A stretch of DNA of 64,000 nt from Rhynchopus euleeides (lineage: Eukaryota; Euglenozoa; Diplonemea; Diplonemida; Diplonemidae), in NCBI GenBank assembly GCA_963210315.1, contig OY723264.1, positions 1,116,001 to 1,180,000 on the forward strand. The letters run 5' to 3'. The notes under the pieces are model-generated. The model did no database searches. It was not told where the DNA came from and saw nothing but the letters and a program-made list of their open reading frames with translations. Shown here in pieces: positions 31,147-42,600 of the stretch (position 1 is its first letter; every line of letters begins with the position of its first letter). A program made the position numbers and the translations under genes.

Positions 31147-33885
31147 ATGGAGGTGCTCCTGATAGATGCGGCGACAGGCGTGACGCACGCTGTCGACATC
31201 GGGATGGACGAGAAGCCCGACAGGCTGAAGCTCGAAGCAAGCGAGGCGTTCGGCTACTCTGATGGTGTGGAGGAAGAGGACGTGCATCTGTCGGTGGGGG
31301 GCAAAGCGGTGTGTGGCGACGAGCCTCTGTGCAGCCATGCAGATGTCGAACCCGGTTGTCTGGTTCACGTCACCCTCTGTCCCGACCGTCACCTCGATGC
31401 GGTCCACAGGGGGGAGAAGAAGCTGTGGCAGGTCCCGCTGTGGGTAACGACACGTGATGAGATCCTTCGAGCAGTTAGGGACATGGGAGAAGTGTCAGAC
31501 TGGTTGGAAGACGCACACACCACCGTGAAGGGTGATCAAGAACTTGTTAATGCAGCAGTTCGACTGAAGGGAGATCGTGAAATCGTTCTTGCTGCAGTTA
31601 AAAAAGATGGGGCGTCGCTCCTGCACGCACCAGCAGGTATGCGGCAGTTGCTCATTTGCATGGGGGGAGCTGTCATTTGTGCTCCAACAAACTGCAGGCA
31701 GTGGGATGCCTCCCGCTCTGCGTCACTTGTGTGTGTCAAACTGTGTCACTTTGCAAAATAGTCTGTGAGGCACACACACCTCACTGTTTACTCACTTTTC
31801 AATGTTGGGTTAGCGGGCCGACATCGAACAGAATCCCACAAAATACCACTGCACGATACTCTGTGTGAATACCAATGCAACAGTCGCGGCACTCCTCCAA
31901 ACACCCACACCGCAGGCGATGTGCAGCAGCTGCTGGATGCACTGTCCCGGGGCGACACGGAACTCGCGCAGCAACTGCTGGTGAACCGCCTGGGCAGCAT
32001 GCAGGCCGAGGCGACCCCCTCCCTGGACATGCTGGGCGCCCCGCTGCTCGGGCATGCCGCCAGCGGGGCAGGCACGGGGCAGCCTGAAGACCCCACCCCA
32101 ACCCCCGCCGATGCCGCCGCACACCTCGCCAGTCTCCGCGAAGAGCTGGGCGAGCCCGACGTCCTCCTCGGCGCTGCAGACGCTGCGATTGAAGACATCT
32201 ACGCCATCATGGGCACCCCTTCCCCGGGCAGCCGCCGGCCCAGCGACGTACCCCCGGGGCAGCCCGCCTCCACCGGCAGCGGCAGCGGCGCAGCAAGGCA
32301 TGCTCTGGTAGCCTCATTCGAGGGGCTCGCTGCCACCGCAGGCAAGGAGGCCGAAGCGCTGTACGTCCTGCAGAGCCTGGCGGGCATGCCGGGCCCCGGC
32401 GACTCCCCTGAGACTCTCGCAAAAGGCTTCTCAGAGAAGGTCGTGGCTAGGCTGGGTGAAGTCGCCTCACACCTGCCGCTGTGCACCGTCGGCTCGATGG
32501 ACGAGCATGCGGCGTGGACCCTGCAGGACTTCGCACGGCTGGCTGGGGTGGATGAGCTCGCTATCGCCTCGCTGTGGCGTGTTGCCAGCGCGCTGCACGT
32601 CGACTACAAAGGGAAGGATCCTGCGGGGGTGTTCCTCGAGACCTTCTTCCAGAACTACCGCTTCCACTTTGAAGGGGTGCAGCCGACTGCCGATGCCTCG
32701 CGGGTCGACTGGGTGCTGCGCTACGCGCGGTGCGTCATGCTGAACCACTGGAAGCTGTTCCGCCACCTGCTGCCCGCCACACGCGAGTCGCACCACTTTG
32801 AGACGAGCTTCTTCGCCGCGGTGCTCAAAACCCTGGCACAGCGCATCGCATCCGCCGTGATCGAGCAGGGGGCAGACCACTTCCTGGTGCACCTCGACAG
32901 CCTGATCCGCTTCGAGGACTGCCTCAAGGAGATCCCGGTCATCCGCGGGCCTGGCCTGCTCGCGCGCGTCCTCTCAGACGACCTGGCAGAGGCGTGGATT
33001 GAGAGCGAACGTGAATACTTCAACTCGGTGCTGCTGGGGTGTCTGGAGCCCAGCGTGCTGTGGACACACCACACGCCCTTTGAGCTGCTGGCATGCGATG
33101 AGGCGAAGGCCTCGCGCGGTGCGGTGCAGCTGTCGATGGCGCTGGAGTCGCTCTGCGCAAACCTGCAGAAGTGCCAGCTGAGCGGCAAGCACGCGGAGAT
33201 GTTTGCCGCAGCGATCATCCGCCCCTGCATCCTGCGGGTGGTCGAGTCGGTAGGGCGGGAGTCGATCCCCTTCACTCCGCCGCCGCGCTCCCACGCACAC
33301 CTGGCCCATCCGCTGCTGCCGCGCATCGTGGCGCTGAACACCATCGCCTTCCTGCAGAGCCGTCTGGAGGAGTGGGAGCTGCTGCCCGTCTTCTGCAGCA
33401 CCACGATCCACCTGGCCTCGCCAGACCTGCAGGCGAAGATGGACGACGCGGTGGCGCGCCTCGTCGACAAGGTGTCTGCCTACTGCTTCGACCCGGCAAG
33501 CCAGGGGATGCGCTCTGCCGTGCCGGAGGGCAGAGGAGCGGCAGGCGAGGGCGGCGCGAAGGCTGGCGTGGGGGCGTCAGCCGAGACGGGCGACGCCGCG
33601 CCAGCGGTGGACAAGGAGACAGCAGCGAAGGGGATCCAGCTGAGCGCAGGGCGGATGCACCGCGCCTTCGGATACATCCGTTACCACGCTGCGCGGGAGG
33701 AGCACGTGGAGGCGATAGAGGGGGCGGCGCTGCAGTGCCTGCAGCAGTTCGTGTCGTCGCAGCTCGAAGCCGGTGGCGATGGGGGTGCAGTCACCGCGGC
33801 TGCCAGCCACGCCCTCTCCCACATATCACGTTCGATATCCGGGGCGCGCAGCGTGGCGTATGCCTTTGCAGGCGCAGGCCAGTGA
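31147..33885 (+). CDS. Ubl / DUF4116-like / RINT-1-like tethering protein
   Basis: Exons are 31147-31636 and 31916-33885. The intron (GTATGC...CGCAG, 279 nt) splices in phase across HAPA-G-DVQQLL, giving 819 aa. Residues 1-77 look like a ubiquitin fold. Residues ~125-160 (GDREIVLAAVKKDGASLL) match one DUF4116-type repeat. After a Pro/Gly-rich linker, residues ~330-800 are helical and resemble the C-terminal half of RINT-1/TIP20/MAG2 (Dsl1-type ER tethering): HFLVHLDSLIRFEDCLKE, EAWIESEREYF, ACDEAKASRGAVQLSMAL, IVALNTIAFLQSRLEEW. If so, it would help tether Golgi-to-ER vesicles. A ubiquitin fold on such a subunit is unusual. The alternative is two adjacent genes, since an in-phase join occurs by chance one time in three. 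Confidence 0.6.
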
Positions 33886-34609
33886 GGAGGGGCCGTCTGC
33901 CGTGCTGATTGCGGTGGCGCCCCCATGTGCGAGGGTGGAGGCCTGCTGGATGAGCGCGGCTCACTCCCAGCAGATGCTCCGATCCGGGGGTGGGCTCTAG
34001 CAGAGAGGGCGCCTGCTGGCCTTGGGAAGATGTGCCAAGTTCGGGACACTTTGGGGTCCGCTGCGAGGGCTGTGATGATCGCGTCAATGGGTGCTCAGTG
34101 CGTTCTACGCAACTACAACCTATATGAAGGTTCTCGTGTATGTGTGTCGACCGCTTTGAGTGTGCAGACCCTCTGCAGTACATCCCACTGCCCCGTACAC
34201 TCGCGCAACGTAAAGAATAACGTTGGGTTGAGGCCATGGCGACTGCTGGCCTTGGAAAGATGTGGCCACGGCCAGCTTAGAGAACCTTTCCCCGAAAACG
34301 TTTGTTTGTGTTGTGCGCTGCATGATCTGCGGTGTGGTGTGACCGGGGCTAGCTGCAAACCCGGGTGGGGGTTGTGCAGGGGAGGGAGGCGGGGGGGTGC
34401 GAACGCACCGAGATTCCGCCCCCCCTTGACTCGGGGCAAGAGCACAAGACAAGTGTAGCAAGAGATACAATCGGATGGGAAGCAGTGACATGGCGGCACA
34501 AACCCCACCCCACCCCCCACCCCTGCCTTGCCCACTCGCTGTGCTCACTGCCAATGCACGGCCGTCACCGTGCCCATCCCAGACGAGCCGAACCCACCAC
34601 TACACCACC
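33886..34609. other. Spacer between the tethering-like and TPMT-like genes
   Basis: Two similar blocks around GGCGACTGCTGGCCTTGG(A/G)AAGATGTG (about 34010 and 34240) hint at a short direct duplication. Otherwise no feature is seen, and the final C-rich part is probably the leader of the next gene. Confidence 0.5.
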
Positions 34610-35305
34610 ATGGCTGAGCACCTCTCCCTTGAGTACTGGAACCAGCGGTGGCAGGACGGAAGCACCGGCTGGCGCAAGGCGGAGAACGAGCCCGAGGGCC
34701 CCCCCTTCGCAGACAACGTGAGCTTCGCCGAGGGTGCGCTGGAGCAGAAGGTGCTGTGCGAGGGGAAGTCTGCCTTCGTCCCGCTGTGCGGGGACAGCAA
34801 CGTGGTGCTGTACCTTGCGGAGCAGGGGATGACTGTTGTCGGGCTCGACGGGTCTGCGGTTGCCGTGCAGCAGCTGAAGGCGCGTGTTGCGGAGGCTTCG
34901 GAGGATGTGCAGAAGCGTGTCCACCTCGTCGAGGGCGATTTCTACGCCTTCCTGCCGGGAAGCGAGATGCACCTCGGCAGCACGGCAAAGAACATCAAGC
35001 AGTTCGACTTCATCTACGACCGGGCATCCTTTGTCGCCATCGACCCTGCCCGTCGTGATGAGTACAAGAGCCTGATGGAGGCCTGGACCTCCCCCGGTGC
35101 AGTGTACTACTTCGAAGCCATCCAGCGCAAGCCGTCCCTCGTTAAGGAAGGCCCGCCCCACCACACGCCGTACGAAACTGTCGAGACCCACTTCCCCGCG
35201 TGGCGTGTGAAGCTGGACCCTTCCTGCAAGGATCTCCCGACGGAGGAGACCGAGGCCCCGTGGCTCCCGTATAGGGCAGCCATGACGAAGCTGGAGCAGA
35301 AGTGA
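34610..35305 (+). CDS. TPMT-family S-adenosylmethionine methyltransferase
   Basis: A 231-aa single-exon protein from ATG 34610 (CACCATGG). It follows the thiopurine S-methyltransferase family along its length: an N-terminal W-x-x-R-W and GW, the SAM-binding motif VPLCGDSNVVLYLAEQGMTVVGLD, an acidic loop VEGDFYAF, and YDRASFVAIDPARRDEY, which matches the family YDRAA-x-x-A-x-P-x-x-R-x-x-Y. The C-terminal sheet (VYYFEAIQ) is present, and the length is usual. It would be a cytosolic small-molecule S/halide/thiol methyltransferase. Members of this family in algae and plants may act on thiols, iodide or selenium, so the substrate cannot be set from sequence. Confidence 0.9.
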   Translation: MAEHLSLEYWNQRWQDGSTGWRKAENEPEGPPFADNVSFAEGALEQKVLCEGKSAFVPLCGDSNVVLYLAEQGMTVVGLDGSAVAVQQLKARVAEASEDVQKRVHLVEGDFYAFLPGSEMHLGSTAKNIKQFDFIYDRASFVAIDPARRDEYKSLMEAWTSPGAVYYFEAIQRKPSLVKEGPPHHTPYETVETHFPAWRVKLDPSCKDLPTEETEAPWLPYRAAMTKLEQK

Positions 35306-36656
35306 ACCGCTGATGCAAACTGCCTGTCGGCCTGTGGTGTTGTAGGCTAATTACACGCCTGGGAGGGGAAGGGGTGGCGGTGGGGTGAGGGGGGGGGGGT
35401 CTGCACCGTGCCCACCCAGGGCACGGAGTGGCGGATGTCACGGCAGCAATACTCTTCGCATGGTTGCGGCAGCACACCCCACCCCCGCTTTATGTTGTCC
35501 TGTGCAGGTGTGCTGGGCTGCATGCAGCAAGACACACACACAGGGAAGGCCAATGAACACACGGGCAGCGCTCACTGAGGGGGGGCAGGGAGGGATCGGA
35601 GTTTTGGCTTGCGAATCACAATCTGTCGCCGTGGCGAGGCTGGGGGAGGGCGGGTTGTGAGTTTCCCCGGACTTCTTGGCTTTGGCGGATAAATAAATCT
35701 ACCGACATACTAATACGCCAGAAACCAGTCTTCCGCTTGGTCTGGGTGGCCAGGCCTCTGTCTGGTCCACCCAATGCTAAAGGTCCTCTGACTTGATTCG
35801 CCTGCTTCATGTGTTTACTCTTTACTATCTATTGGTCGCCTTCACGGCAGGTGACAGTCCCCACCGGCAGGCCTCTATGGCCTGCTCGGTGCGCATCCTC
35901 TCGGCCTTCAGCCTCCGGCACCTCGACAAGGAAGCTGGCTGTGCTGCGCGGGTGTAGGGCCCCATGCCGTATCTTTGAGCTCGCATATTTTCCAACTCCA
36001 TCTTGCTGTGCCGCGTCGGCACAGTTCTTTCTCCCGGATGCACACTGGCAATAGGGCTCGCAATGATCTGTGTATCTCCTGCCGTGTTTTTTCTCACCGG
36101 ACCCCGTGTGTGAGTTGTGGGTAGCTTCAATCGTACATTCCCAAACAACAGACGCCCCGCCTCCCTCTCCCCTCTCGCACTACATTGTTCTTACATGATT
36201 GCAAGCTGGTGTGACTACATCACAGAGCTTCAATGCCTTGAGGTGTATTGGACATCAAAGCCATACTTTAGGGCTGTTGTTCCTCGCGGTTACCTGTTTG
36301 GTTTGATTCAATATTGTACAACGGCGAAGTCCGGTTTCATATAGCTGGATTACACCTCCAGCAGCCAAGCCCCCGCACCGCTTCCACGGGATATCACTGT
36401 CGCATCCCCCTACACGCCACCACCCAAACACCTCTTGCAGGGCGGGGAAGGAACCACTTTGTCGCGCCCCCCCTTCCCCCCCCCTCTTCCCTGCCGAGAC
36501 TACTCTGGCTAGGGATCTCACTCTGGGGCGTCGGGTCGACGGTGCGCCCAAGGCTTGCGCTTGGCGAGCAGTGCACTCCTTAGTTGGGGGAGCTGCGGAC
36601 ACGGGTCGGACTGGTGGTGCCTAGGCGTGCGAGCCGAAGGCGGTAGAAGTCACAGG
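35306..36656. other. Spacer upstream of the ataxin-2 homologue
   Basis: No coding frame with a recognisable family was found. The start codon of the next gene follows GTCACAG directly, so the last part may include a leader intron acceptor. Confidence 0.5.
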
Positions 36657-39600
36657 ATGGGTGCCGAACGTATGAAATGGCTGACCCAGCAGCTGGTCGG
36701 CCAGCTCGTGACTATCAAGATGCAGGATGGGGGTCAGTTCGAGGGTCTGGTGATGGCAAGGAAGCCTGGTGACAAGCTTGCCCTGGAGCTGTCACAAGTG
36801 CGCCGCAAGTCGGGCGGGAAGTGGAAGCCGAAGGATAAAATCGCAACGAAGAAGACGGAGACATACGAGCTGGACAAGATTGTCAGCCTTGTCGCGTCAG
36901 ATGTGATCCTGCAGGGCTATGCGCCAAAGCCTGTCAACACCGCCGTCTTCACAGACCGCACAGCAAACCGTGAGTTGCAGAAACTCGCATGGGACCCGTC
37001 TGCTGAGTTCGAAGGAACCGCCCTCTGTTTCGACGACGGGACCTATCAAGCAGGTCAGTTCGATCAGTTCGCTGTGAACGAGAAGAAATTTGGCGTGAAG
37101 TCGACATATAATTTCGATGACTACTCCACAGTGCTGGATAAGACGAAGATGTCGAAGGACCAGATCCGGCGTGCAGAGGAGATGGCCAAGGAAATCGAGA
37201 GCTCGAACCGCGGGCGGGGAGGGCATTACGACTCCACCGTTGGTGACTGGGCGGCAGATTTCGATGAGGAGGCACTGCACTCTGCAGTCATCCGTGAGTC
37301 TGACCCTGTGTCGCAGCAGCAGCTCCACAAGCAGCAGGAGGAAGGGAAGAACCAATACGTGCCGCCACACCTCCGGAAAGGGGTATGATAAGTTGTGCCG
37401 TGTGGCTCAAGTGATGGGCCTTGTGTTGTGCACTCTATGCTTCCAACCAGCCGTCGTGACCTGTGCCAGTGTTGTCTGATGCTCAGAGGGGCTGTGAATC
37501 ACTTGCCACCACCGCCGCCACGCCACAGGGAGACCCGGCAGCAGCACAGCCGCAACCCACAAACGGCCCCACGGTGGCCGCACCTGCGGGTGCTGGTATG
37601 CAATGCGAGAACTATTGATTTGCCACAACGGGGCTGCGGGGGCCTTCGCTCAGAAGTGCAGGAAAGTGAGAAAAAAGATGAGCCGCACAGCACTGGCTGC
37701 AAGGTGACACAGAGCGGAGGCCCCCACGGGGCTGATAAGGGCCATTTTGGTGCATTTCCTGTTTGATCGAGAAGATGAAGAAGTGCATGATTGAAGTCAG
37801 AAAACGGTCCCGATCATCGTCAAGTGTGTCTCCACGGCCATACCAACAATGCCACTGTGCAGCCAGAAGAGTTAGAGAATAATCCCAGGCACCACCTGCG
37901 AGCTGTGCATCGGGAGGTTGACTCTGTGCCTCACCTGCTCCGACGCCACTCTACCCCCACAGTGCCGGTTCAGGCAGGCAACAACGCGCAGGCGCCAGTG
38001 TCGACGTCTGTGCTCAACCACCACAACCACTTGCAGTACAGGCAGGAAGGGCAGCTCCAGGTATGGCGTGTCTGGCCTTTTGTGAGTGCAGATCAGGCGG
38101 CCCGGCTGGCGCAGAGCTGCCATCGTCATTCCTGACCCTGAATGAATTAACCCTCAGGGGGTGCCAGGATCCGGGTTGCCTGTTGTGTGTGTCCACGCCG
38201 TGTCTTTTAAAGGGGGTGGGGGTGTGTGCTTTGAACCTTTTGTGCTGTCTCGTGCCGTACTATCAATACTATGACATCGATGCTTGTCACTGCGCAGGTG
38301 CGGCAGGATGGCGGTGGTGCTCCTCTTACACCCGGTGCAGCGGTGCTGCCTGCGGACTGCTACAACGAGGGCACAGCTGTGGCCCCCCAGCCGTCACCTC
38401 CGCCGCCTCAGGCACAGCGGCCTGCGCCGGCGCAACAAACGTCCCCTGCCGCCCAGCCCTCGCCTGTCGCGCCTAAACAACAGGCCCCGGCTACTCCCGC
38501 CCCTGTTGCTGACCCGAGCAAGAAGCAGGTGAATCCGAAGCCGGCTATTGTGAAACCCGCTGCCGCGGGGAAGTCGCCGTCCCTCCCCCGCCAGGAAACG
38601 ACGAAGGCAAACACGAAGCAGAAGGAGATTGCCGAGTTCATGAAGGTGTGATATGCGTTCTGTGTTGTGTGTGGAGGGAGCCCTTGATTGTTGATTTTCA
38701 CAAGAGTCAGTAGGAGCGTACGGCGCGCGCGGCGCAGTGTGTTTGAGACAACATCACAGAACGACCTGGTCACAGCAACACCTCCCTTTGTACATGAACT
38801 AAGGTCAGCGGGCAACTTTTGGGTAATTATGCGCCATACTTCACCCACACCTGCCCTAACACAGTCATCGCAAGAGCTGGACCAACTCTTCAAGAAGAGG
38901 AAGCCGACTCCTGCAGCCCCGACAAAGGCTGCATCGAAGGACGACAATGCTGCCCTCAACCCTAACGCACAGCCCTACAGCCAAGACGAGAAGGAGAAGC
39001 AGGCCCCCGAACCACCGCCGGAGCCGGAGTGGAAGCCTCCGTTGGGCGAGGGGAAGGGCGAGGCGCTGTGTGTTCAGGAGAAATTCATCTGCTCGTTCAT
39101 CTCCAACTCCATCTTCAAGAAGCTTAAGGAGTTCGAGCCCAAGCAGGGGCAGGGTGCCAGCCCCAGCAATCGCCTTCCCATCCCCGGAGACGGCGAGGCC
39201 TTCAAGTATGAGTGGAAAGGCGACGACCACTACTGGGATGAGGAGGAGGACCAGACGGGCGGGCGCGAAGAGAGGCCGCCGACCTTCACTGCGAATGTCG
39301 GGCAACCAGGGAATGCCGCGAACCAGGGCCAGGCTCGCCAGGGGATGACCCCGGCGCGTGTGCAGCAAGTCAACCCGCACTTCCAGCAGCAGCAGCCGCA
39401 GCAGCAGGCCCAGCCGCAGCAGCAGCAGCCGCAGCCTCAGCCGATGAACACGCCTCCGCAGCCGCAGCAGCAAACGCAACAGCAGCCACAGCAGCAGCCG
39501 CAGCAGCAGCAACAACAGCCCCAGCAGCAGACGCCTACGCAGCAGCAGCAGCCGCAACAGCAGGCTCAGCAGCAGGCGCAACCCCAGCCGCAGCCGCAGG

Positions 39601-42600
39601 CACAGGCCCAGGCACAGGCACAGGCCCAGCCGCAGGCACAGGCGCAGGCCCAGGCCCAGGCGCAGACACAGCAGCAGCCGCAGGCGCAGCAGGCTCAGCC
39701 CCAGCAGCAGCAGGCTCAGCAGGCGGCACAGCAGACACCGCAACAGACGCCACAGGCACAGTCGCAGCAGCAGCAGCACCTGCAGCAGCACGCGCAGCCA
39801 AGCCAGCAACCCACGCTCAACCCGCACACCAACTATATGCCGCACCCCGGCGTGCAGCAGCACGCACAGCAGCCTCAGCATGCTCAGCAGCAGCAGCTGC
39901 AGCAACAACAGCAGCACATGCAGGTATGGACAGTGGCGTGGTGGGTTTCAGACAATACAGTTTCCACGAGACGAATCCAGGCGGTTGTCGTTATCACAGG
40001 ATTGGGGTGGGGGACCAAAAGCGTCTTCCTGATGTGCGTGTCAAGATCAATCAGCGCACAACACACAACCAATCCCTCCACAGACCATGCAGCAGCAGCA
40101 ACAGTTCCAGCAGCAGCAGCAGCAGCAGCAGATGATGCAGGGGCAACCACACCCGCAGGGGCAGTTCCCCCAGCAGACCCCGCAGTATTACCAGCAGCCG
40201 CAGATGAACATGCCGGTGCCGTACCAATACCAGCCGCAGGCACAGCAGCCGCAGCAGGCTGCACAGGCGCCCCAGCAGCAACAGCAACAGCACCAGCAGG
40301 CACAGCAGCAGCAGGCACAACAGCAGCAGGCACAGCAGCAGCCGCAGTTTGGACAGGCCGCGTTTACACAGTCACCAGCACCGCCGTTCCAGCAGCAGCC
40401 GCAGCAGTTCCAGCAGCAGTACCCGCAACAGTACCAGTCTGGGCAGATCCAGGCAACGCCCCAGCAGCAGGGCATGTACCAAGGGCAGATGCCGCAGCAG
40501 CCGTTCAACCAGCAGCAGCACCCGTTTGCCGGTGCAGGGTTCCCGAACCAGCAGTACCAGCAGCCCCAGCAGCAGCAGCAGCAGTACTATCATCAGCAGC
40601 AACAGCAGCAGCAGCAGCAGCAGCAGTTCCAGGGGCGGCCGGACCAGAACATGCAGTACCCGCAGGCTGTCAACCCTCAGATGCCGGGCATGAGCCCCGG
40701 CATGCCGTACGCACAGCGGGTATGATATGGCCTGCCAAACCCTTCTCACTGTAAAAGGGATTCTCCAAAAAGTTGATACTCAAAGGTACTTACTCGACTT
40801 AACTCGGCCTCAAGGGGTAACAGCTGCAGGCTGTGTGCTGCACCTGACCAACACCCCATTTGAAGCTCCCCATTGCATTCTGGACGAGGCCTCCACAACC
40901 TGTTCTTCAGCCCCCACCTCGCTCTCTGGCTCCGGGCTCTCGTCATCGTCCCTCAAGGAGAGGCTCATCCTCCGCTTCTGCGTGCACGTCCCTCAGCTCA
41001 CGAAGAGCCCGTTGCATGGAGGCAACTTTGTCAGCCACAACGCTGAAAACATGCACATCCCGAAGGTGCAAATCCTCCACAACTTTATTCGTCTCGTGAT
41101 CACATCGGCTGTGCTCCCCTCAAGCAAATGTACGGTTTTCAGATAAAACATCTTCTCCCCCGTGGAAACAGCAAATCCAAGGAAGCTTCTCTTCCGGATG
41201 CGGCACCATCCAGCATGAGGTCCACGTCTCTCCCCCGGGGCTCCTCGTAAACTTGCACCGGTAGTCAGTGGCTATCTTTTCCTGGATAGCTGGGGCTGTG
41301 CTGGGAACAGCTTGATACCCTGTAGCATTTTTAACCCTTTATTGACCAGGGGGGGCCTTCGCTACCAAGTGTGACTGAGTGAGAAAAAGTGAGCCACGGC
41401 GCACTTCCCCTCACTGGCTGACGAGCAGTGACGAGTAGTGACTGGTAGCGAGGGCCCCCAGGGGGGTCCTAATTAAATCACCCAAAAATGGGGGTTTTGA
41501 CCACCTCCCCCAGTAAGGAATTTTCTACTACACCAAAATCAGAATTTCTTTTTATGGTGAACTGCGTTGTTTCAGAACGATCCGAGAATCAACTTTTTTT
41601 TGAGAAAAAAATATTTTTTTTTCACGGCCGGCCACTCGCAATGACCACCCAAAATATTTTTGGGCGGTTATGGGGCCCAACCACACATCTGAACCAGACC
41701 CCCAGATCTGAGAAAAAAGTCCGAAAAATGCGTTTTTCGGGCAGAACGGGTACAGCGCATTCCACGATGCCAAGATTTTCTGAAAAATTCCAAAAAAATC
41801 GACTTTTGCCTGCCGACCCAATATTCCGGTGAATAAGGTGTAAAATGCAGGGTCTGGGGTCGGGTCACCAGACCCAGATGTGACTTTTGGGCAGTTTTGG
41901 GACATATCTTTCCAGAAACACGTTTTTTGGGTGCCTGGGGGTGTTTCGAGGCCATTTCTGTGGCCACAGACGCAGGTCGCCCGGGTGGCCAAAAACCACC
42001 AAAAACCTGGAAATAGGTGGACCCCATATTTGGTCTCGGCAGGAAAATTTTTCAATTTTGGACTTTTTTCAAAAAAAAAATTGTCGTGAAATGCGCTGTT
42101 TCGGCCGTTTCCCAGAAAATATTTTCTCCCGGGGGGCCCTCGCTACCAGTCACTGCTCGTCACAGCTCGTCAGTCAGTGAGGGGAAGTGGGCTGGAGCTC
42201 ACTTTTTCTCACTCAGTCACACTTGGTAGCGAAGGCCCCCCCGGAAAAAAATTCATTACAGGGGGGGGTCGAATAAACGTACTTAGTTGAATAGTAGTAC
42301 TTAGCCGAATAGTAGTACTTATTTTTTTGGGGCTCTGGGGCACGTTGGGCCGTTGAATACAAGTACTTACTTTGTACACCCGTTTTTTTGGGAAATATCT
42401 CGTTTTTTTTGAGATTTTCTTTTTGGAGGACCGCCTGCCAGTGGAGGGGGCACACAAATCCGCAAACTTTGGGGCAAGGAATGGGGACAAGGTCTATTGG
42501 TGCCACTTCGGGGAACCAGGGTGCACGGGCCCCGTAAACCCGCAAGCTCATGCGGTCCAGAGGCATCAGAACCACTGCTGAAGCCCGCCGCGCATTCCCT

